A DNA stretch of 44,891 bases from JAAUQA01 sp036351435. GTDB taxonomy: Bacteria; Pseudomonadota; Gammaproteobacteria; Competibacterales; Competibacteraceae. The DNA is taken from positions 1-44,891 of the forward strand of contig JAZBPA010000120.1 in NCBI GenBank assembly GCA_036351435.1, in the 5' to 3' direction. The stretch's first letter is position 1. Every line of letters begins with the position of its first letter. Shown here piece by piece: positions 41,749 to 44,891 of the stretch. The translations under genes and the position numbers were made by a program. The notes beneath the pieces were generated by a model. It was given only the letters and a program-made list of their open reading frames with translations. It made no database searches and had not been told where the DNA came from.

Positions 41749-42951
41749 GTGCTTGATTCCGCTGAAATCCTCCCGGTTCCCGGCATCAAGTTAGCCAGCG
41801 TCCGCTCTGGCATTCGCTATCCAGATCGGCGTGACCTAGTTCTCATCGAAGTAACGCCGGCCTGCCGCTGTGCTGCGGTGTTCACCCGTAACGCATTTCA
41901 GGCTGCACCGGTTGTCGTAGCCCGGCAACACCTCGCCACCACCAACCCTCGTTATTTGTTGATTAACACTGGCTATGCCAACGCCGGAACAGGGCAACAA
42001 GGTTTGGTTGATGCCCAAGCTAGCTGTGAAGCCGTGGCGAAACTGACCGGGTGTTTGCCCTACGAGGTATTGCCCTTTTCCACCGGCGTCATTGGCGAGC
42101 CGTTACCCGTGGATCGAGTCGTCGCCAGTCTACCAGCAGCTGTACAGGGCTTGAACTCCGATAACTGGCTGGAAGCGGCTCACGGTATTATGACCACCGA
42201 CACCCGTCCCAAAATCGCTTCATTGAGAGACACAATCGGTGGGCAACCCGTAACGGTGACCGGCATCGCCAAAGGCGCCGGCATGATCCGGCCGGATATG
42301 GCAACCATGTTGGCTTTTATCGCTACTGATGCGGGTGTAGAGCAACCCCTATTAAAAGCTTGTCTCAACGAAGCCGTCGCGGATTCTTTCAATGCCATTA
42401 CTGTCGATGGCGACACTTCCACTAATGATGCTTGCGTGCTGTTAGCCACCGGGCTAACGACTTTAAGACTCACGAAACAGAATGCGGACTATGACGCGTT
42501 CAAAGCGCTTATTTATCAGGTCTGTAGCGAGTTGGCGCAAGCCATTGTGCGAGATGGGGAAGGGGCCACGAAATTCATCACCGTCATAGTTGAACAAGGC
42601 AAAGATTCTGCCGAATGCCGTCGAGTTGCCTATACCATTGCCCATTCGCCGTTGGTTAAAACCGCTTTTTTTGCTTCAGACCCGAATTGGGGGCGTATCT
42701 TAGCTGCGATAGGTCGCTCGGGTTTGGATGACCTTGATATACAAGGTGTCTCTATCTATCTGGATGATGTCTGTATTGTCAGTCAGGGAGAACGAGCAGT
42801 GAGTTATACCGAAGCCCTTGGGCAACAGGTCATGCAGCGCGAAACGATTACTGTGCGGGTCTTGTTGGGCCGAGGCCAAGCGGCAGCTCGTTTATGGACG
42901 ACTGATTTGTCGTTCGATTATGTACGTATCAATGCGGAATACCGGTCTTGA
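41749..42951 (+). CDS. argJ: Glutamate N-acetyltransferase / amino-acid N-acetyltransferase ArgJ
   Basis: ArgJ transfers the acetyl group from N-acetylornithine to glutamate, recycling it in arginine synthesis; bifunctional forms also use acetyl-CoA. The 400-residue precursor has the self-cleavage motif KGAGMIRPDMATMLAF, with the scissile bond before Thr186, and SFNAITVDGDTSTNDACVLLATG. The start is GTG at 41749 with a weak ribosome binding site. The stop overlaps the mutT start (TGATG). Its presence means the cell can use the cyclic acetyl-recycling route of arginine synthesis. Confidence 0.96.
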   Translation: MLDSAEILPVPGIKLASVRSGIRYPDRRDLVLIEVTPACRCAAVFTRNAFQAAPVVVARQHLATTNPRYLLINTGYANAGTGQQGLVDAQASCEAVAKLTGCLPYEVLPFSTGVIGEPLPVDRVVASLPAAVQGLNSDNWLEAAHGIMTTDTRPKIASLRDTIGGQPVTVTGIAKGAGMIRPDMATMLAFIATDAGVEQPLLKACLNEAVADSFNAITVDGDTSTNDACVLLATGLTTLRLTKQNADYDAFKALIYQVCSELAQAIVRDGEGATKFITVIVEQGKDSAECRRVAYTIAHSPLVKTAFFASDPNWGRILAAIGRSGLDDLDIQGVSIYLDDVCIVSQGERAVSYTEALGQQVMQRETITVRVLLGRGQAAARLWTTDLSFDYVRINAEYRS

Positions 42952-43358
42952 TGATTGCCTCTACATCTTACGTACATGTTGCGGTCGGGATCGTCCAGGA
43001 TACTCAAGGTCGGATATTGATCACCCGTCGTGCTGACGGCGTCCATCAAGGCGGCTTGTGGGAGTTCCCTGGCGGCAAGTTGGAAACTGGAGAAGATCCT
43101 CAGGCTGCGTTAATCCGTGAGCTGCACGAAGAGTTGGGTATTGAAGTGCTCACCGCAAACTCCCTGCTGAAGGTATACCATGAGTATCCCGATAAACGCG
43201 TGCTATTGGACGTGTGGCGGGTTGAGTGCTACCGGGGACAACCGCAAAGCGCGGAAGATCAACCGCTCGACTGGCTACTTCCTCAGCAGCTGTCCGAACG
43301 CGCGTTCCCAGCCGCTGATAAGCCGATTATAACGGCTCTGCGGAAGAAAAAAGCTTAA
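42951..43358 (+). CDS. mutT: 8-oxo-dGTP diphosphatase MutT
   Basis: MutT hydrolyses 8-oxo-dGTP and so prevents AT-to-CG transversions. The Nudix box GKLETGEDPQAALIRELHEEL is complete (G-x5-E-x7-R-E-x2-E-E), preceded by GGLWEFPG. The product has 135 residues. A TTG at 42948 extends the frame by one codon, but the ATG at 42951, overlapping the argJ stop, is preferred. No C-terminal ThiE-like thiamine-phosphate synthase domain is present. It is convergent with zapD with 28 bases between; yacG, often found here, is absent. Confidence 0.96.
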   Translation: MIASTSYVHVAVGIVQDTQGRILITRRADGVHQGGLWEFPGGKLETGEDPQAALIRELHEELGIEVLTANSLLKVYHEYPDKRVLLDVWRVECYRGQPQSAEDQPLDWLLPQQLSERAFPAADKPIITALRKKKA

Positions 43359-43386
43359 GCCAGCAACATCTCACGACTAAACGAGT

Positions 43387-44151
43387 TTAGAAGACGCAAC
43401 AAGCCAGTTGGAAAACGATCTTATCGGAACAATGGCGAGGGCGCTCCTTGTAATCACGCTGTTCCATAAAACGGACGGATAAACGGTGTTTGCTGCCGCT
43501 CGTTTCTGGGAATACTGATGTGTCGTCGGGTAAAATAATTCGTACCAGCTGACTGGGTACGGTAATATCCAAGGTCTTCTGAAAAAGCCCCTGTTGGGCA
43601 ACTACTTCATCCGGCACTGCGCTGTCGCGAATAATCCCCAACAACAACTTTACTGCATCACGAATGGGCTGAACGGGCTGCAACCATTGCTCCAGACACT
43701 CAACACGCACGGCACGCTCCTGGTGTAACCAATGGTATAGCGCTGGCGAATCAAAGGCACTCGCGCTACCCTGCACAGGAATCCGTCGGCTCAGAGCGTC
43801 AAGGAATTCATTCTTGCGTGCCTGCCGCAAGGTCTGATTACTTAAACTTTGCAGGTGTTGAGTCATTCGACTGATATCAGCTAACACCGCATCCAAAATC
43901 GTCACATCCACTGCAGGGGTTTGGCGCAAGCGACTTAACGATTGAGCATAACGCTCCAGCTCTTTCAACAGCTCGGCCTTGAGTTCGGCGCGACTAGTAA
44001 GTCCGAAGATGCCTAATATCCCCTGGACAGCAAGTAAACTAGACCATTCAGAAGATTCGACCAAGCCTTGGTGTACCTGCTGAAAAAACATCTCAAGTCG
44101 TAGCAACAGCCGGATCCGTTCGTTAAGAGGATGCTCGTAGCAAATAGGCAC
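43387..44151 (-). CDS. zapD: Cell division protein ZapD
   Basis: ZapD (YacF) binds the FtsZ C-terminal peptide and bundles FtsZ filaments. The 254-residue product starts at a GTG with PICYEHPLNERIRLLLRLEMFF, the conserved ZapD N-terminus, followed by a helical domain and a beta domain (VRIILPDDTSVFPETSGSKHRLSVRFM). An 80-base gap separates it from coaE; it holds a short ATTAAG/CTTAAT hairpin and no gene. The ribosome binding site before the GTG is weak. The FtsZ tail in this window (LDIPAFLRRR) is the expected partner. Confidence 0.95.
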   Translation of the reverse strand: MPICYEHPLNERIRLLLRLEMFFQQVHQGLVESSEWSSLLAVQGILGIFGLTSRAELKAELLKELERYAQSLSRLRQTPAVDVTILDAVLADISRMTQHLQSLSNQTLRQARKNEFLDALSRRIPVQGSASAFDSPALYHWLHQERAVRVECLEQWLQPVQPIRDAVKLLLGIIRDSAVPDEVVAQQGLFQKTLDITVPSQLVRIILPDDTSVFPETSGSKHRLSVRFMEQRDYKERPRHCSDKIVFQLACCVF

Positions 44152-44231
44152 AAAAACCCCGCATTAAGAGAAACGCTTAATATTAGTGACGTGTTTGCGT
44201 TTAAAGGCAGCGGCTACGATACATCAGCAAC

Positions 44232-44825
44232 TCAGCTGAGAGATAGATATTTCTCATGCAAAACTTCAACAACACCGTCCAGTGATTCAAGAGTACCATC
44301 GTTGTGGATTACATCGTCTGCTACCGCCAGTCGCTGCGCGGGCGCTATTTGAGCGTCTAGGATACGTTGAACGTGTTCTTTATCCACTCCGTCGCGCACC
44401 ATGACACGCTGCACTTGTAATTCTTCTGGAACATCTACTACTAAAATGAGGTCCATCAACGCTCGTAAGTGTTCGGTTTCTGCTAACAACGGAACCACAA
44501 CGAGACAATAGGTCGCACTAATCGCTGCCAGTTGATCTTGAACCGCTTGCTGTATACGTGGATGCAGAATGCCCTCTAAACGGGTCCGCGCCAGCGGGTC
44601 AGCGAAAACAGTTTTACGCAGATAACTCCGATCCAGGACACCGGCTTGGTTCAGGCAACCCGGACCAAATGCAGCGACGATCTCTTGCAATGCAGGCTGC
44701 CCAGGGGCCACCAGATCTCGCGCTAACTGATCGGTATCAATTACGGGTACCCCGCGTTTCTCGAATGCTGCGCTGACCGCTGACTTGCCACTACCGATTC
44801 CGCCGGTTAAACCCACTACCAGCAT
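44232..44825 (-). CDS. coaE: Dephospho-CoA kinase
   Basis: CoaE phosphorylates the 3'-OH of dephospho-CoA, the last step of coenzyme A synthesis. The 197-residue product has the P-loop GLTGGIGSGKS (5-15), VIDTDQLARDLV (substrate-binding DxD region), and VVPLLAETEHLRALMDLILVVDVPEE typical of CoaE. The ATG at 44825 lies three bases after the pilD stop, so it is translated from the pil transcript or just after it. Confidence 0.97.
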   Translation of the reverse strand: MLVVGLTGGIGSGKSAVSAAFEKRGVPVIDTDQLARDLVAPGQPALQEIVAAFGPGCLNQAGVLDRSYLRKTVFADPLARTRLEGILHPRIQQAVQDQLAAISATYCLVVVPLLAETEHLRALMDLILVVDVPEELQVQRVMVRDGVDKEHVQRILDAQIAPAQRLAVADDVIHNDGTLESLDGVVEVLHEKYLSLS

Positions 44826-44828
44826 GTC

Positions 44829-44891
44829 TTATAATCCCAGCCAGCTTAAATACCAGTCGTTCAGCGACTCCCCCCAAAGCAAAGTGATCCA
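44829..44891 (-). CDS. pilD: Prepilin leader peptidase PilD, C-terminal end (cut by window edge)
   Basis: The last 20 codons plus a TAA stop on the minus strand encode WITLLWGESLNDWYLSWLGL. This resembles the C-terminal helix of type IV prepilin peptidases, where coaE commonly follows pilD. PilD cleaves and N-methylates prepilins and type II secretion pseudopilins in the inner membrane. The call rests on this short tail and on position directly before coaE, so it is likely but not certain. Confidence 0.75.
   Translation of the reverse strand, partial: WITLLWGESLNDWYLSWLGL

Noticed and set aside
1..44891. CRISPR arrays, tRNA genes, rRNA genes, insertion sequences, attachment sites
   Set aside because: No spaced repeat arrays, cloverleaf sequences, transposase motifs or long terminal inverted repeats were seen; the only RNA gene is rnpB.

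Overview
This window is a chromosomal segment of a non-enteric gammaproteobacterium. The evidence is the gene order: str operon, mlaFEDCB-ibaG-murA-hisGDC, petABC-sspB, dolP/diaA, yraN/rsmI/rnpB, the complete mraZ-to-ftsZ division and cell wall (dcw) cluster, lpxC, secA, argJ, mutT, zapD, coaE, pilD. From memory this closely follows the Pseudomonas-type backbone. ZapD, LpxC, DolP, IbaG and a class A RNase P RNA all fit a Gram-negative gammaproteobacterium. The genus cannot be fixed from the sequence alone. No tRNA, rRNA, insertion sequence, CRISPR array or prophage was seen.

Layout. (1) 1-4048, minus strand: the 5' end of tuf, then fusA, rpsG, rpsL with a near-consensus promoter, then truA. 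(2) 4073-12024, plus strand: a small membrane protein, the Mla outer-membrane lipid asymmetry operon, ibaG, murA and three histidine genes. (3) 12202-15310, plus strand: cytochrome bc1 (petABC) and sspB. (4) 15330-20652, minus strand: yraN, an alpha/beta hydrolase, an unusual membrane-anchored MurF-like ligase, a long-form D-Ala-D-Ala ligase, diaA and dolP. (5) 20685-21921, plus strand: rsmI running directly into rnpB. (6) 22139-37600, plus strand: a promoter with two MraZ boxes, then mraZ-rsmH-ftsL-ftsI-murE-mraY-murD-ftsW-murG-murC-murB-ftsQ-ftsA-ftsZ, mostly with overlapping stop/start codons. (7) 37903-43358, plus strand: lpxC, secA, argJ, mutT. (8) 43387-44891, minus strand: zapD, coaE and the 3' end of pilD.

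The most interesting signal is what is missing from the dcw cluster and what sits just upstream. murF (expected between murE and mraY) and ddlB (expected between murB and ftsQ) are both absent; the flanking genes overlap, so there is no room for them. About 3-6 kb upstream, on the opposite strand, a three-gene block (hydrolase, MurF-like, Ddl) lies between yraN and diaA. It encodes exactly those two activities, but in atypical forms. The MurF-like protein has several membrane segments where the UDP-MurNAc-binding N-terminal domain normally lies. The Ddl has a long basic insertion in its active-site loop region. This looks like replacement of the last cytoplasmic peptide step of peptidoglycan synthesis by a co-transcribed, membrane-associated module, possibly acquired by transfer.

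Other departures from the expected gene order: sspA is missing between petC and sspB (a perfect hairpin lies there), lpoA is missing next to yraN/rsmI, yacG is missing next to zapD, and rpoBC is not upstream of rpsL. The lpxC leader carries a tandem 14-base direct repeat with a 20-base period.
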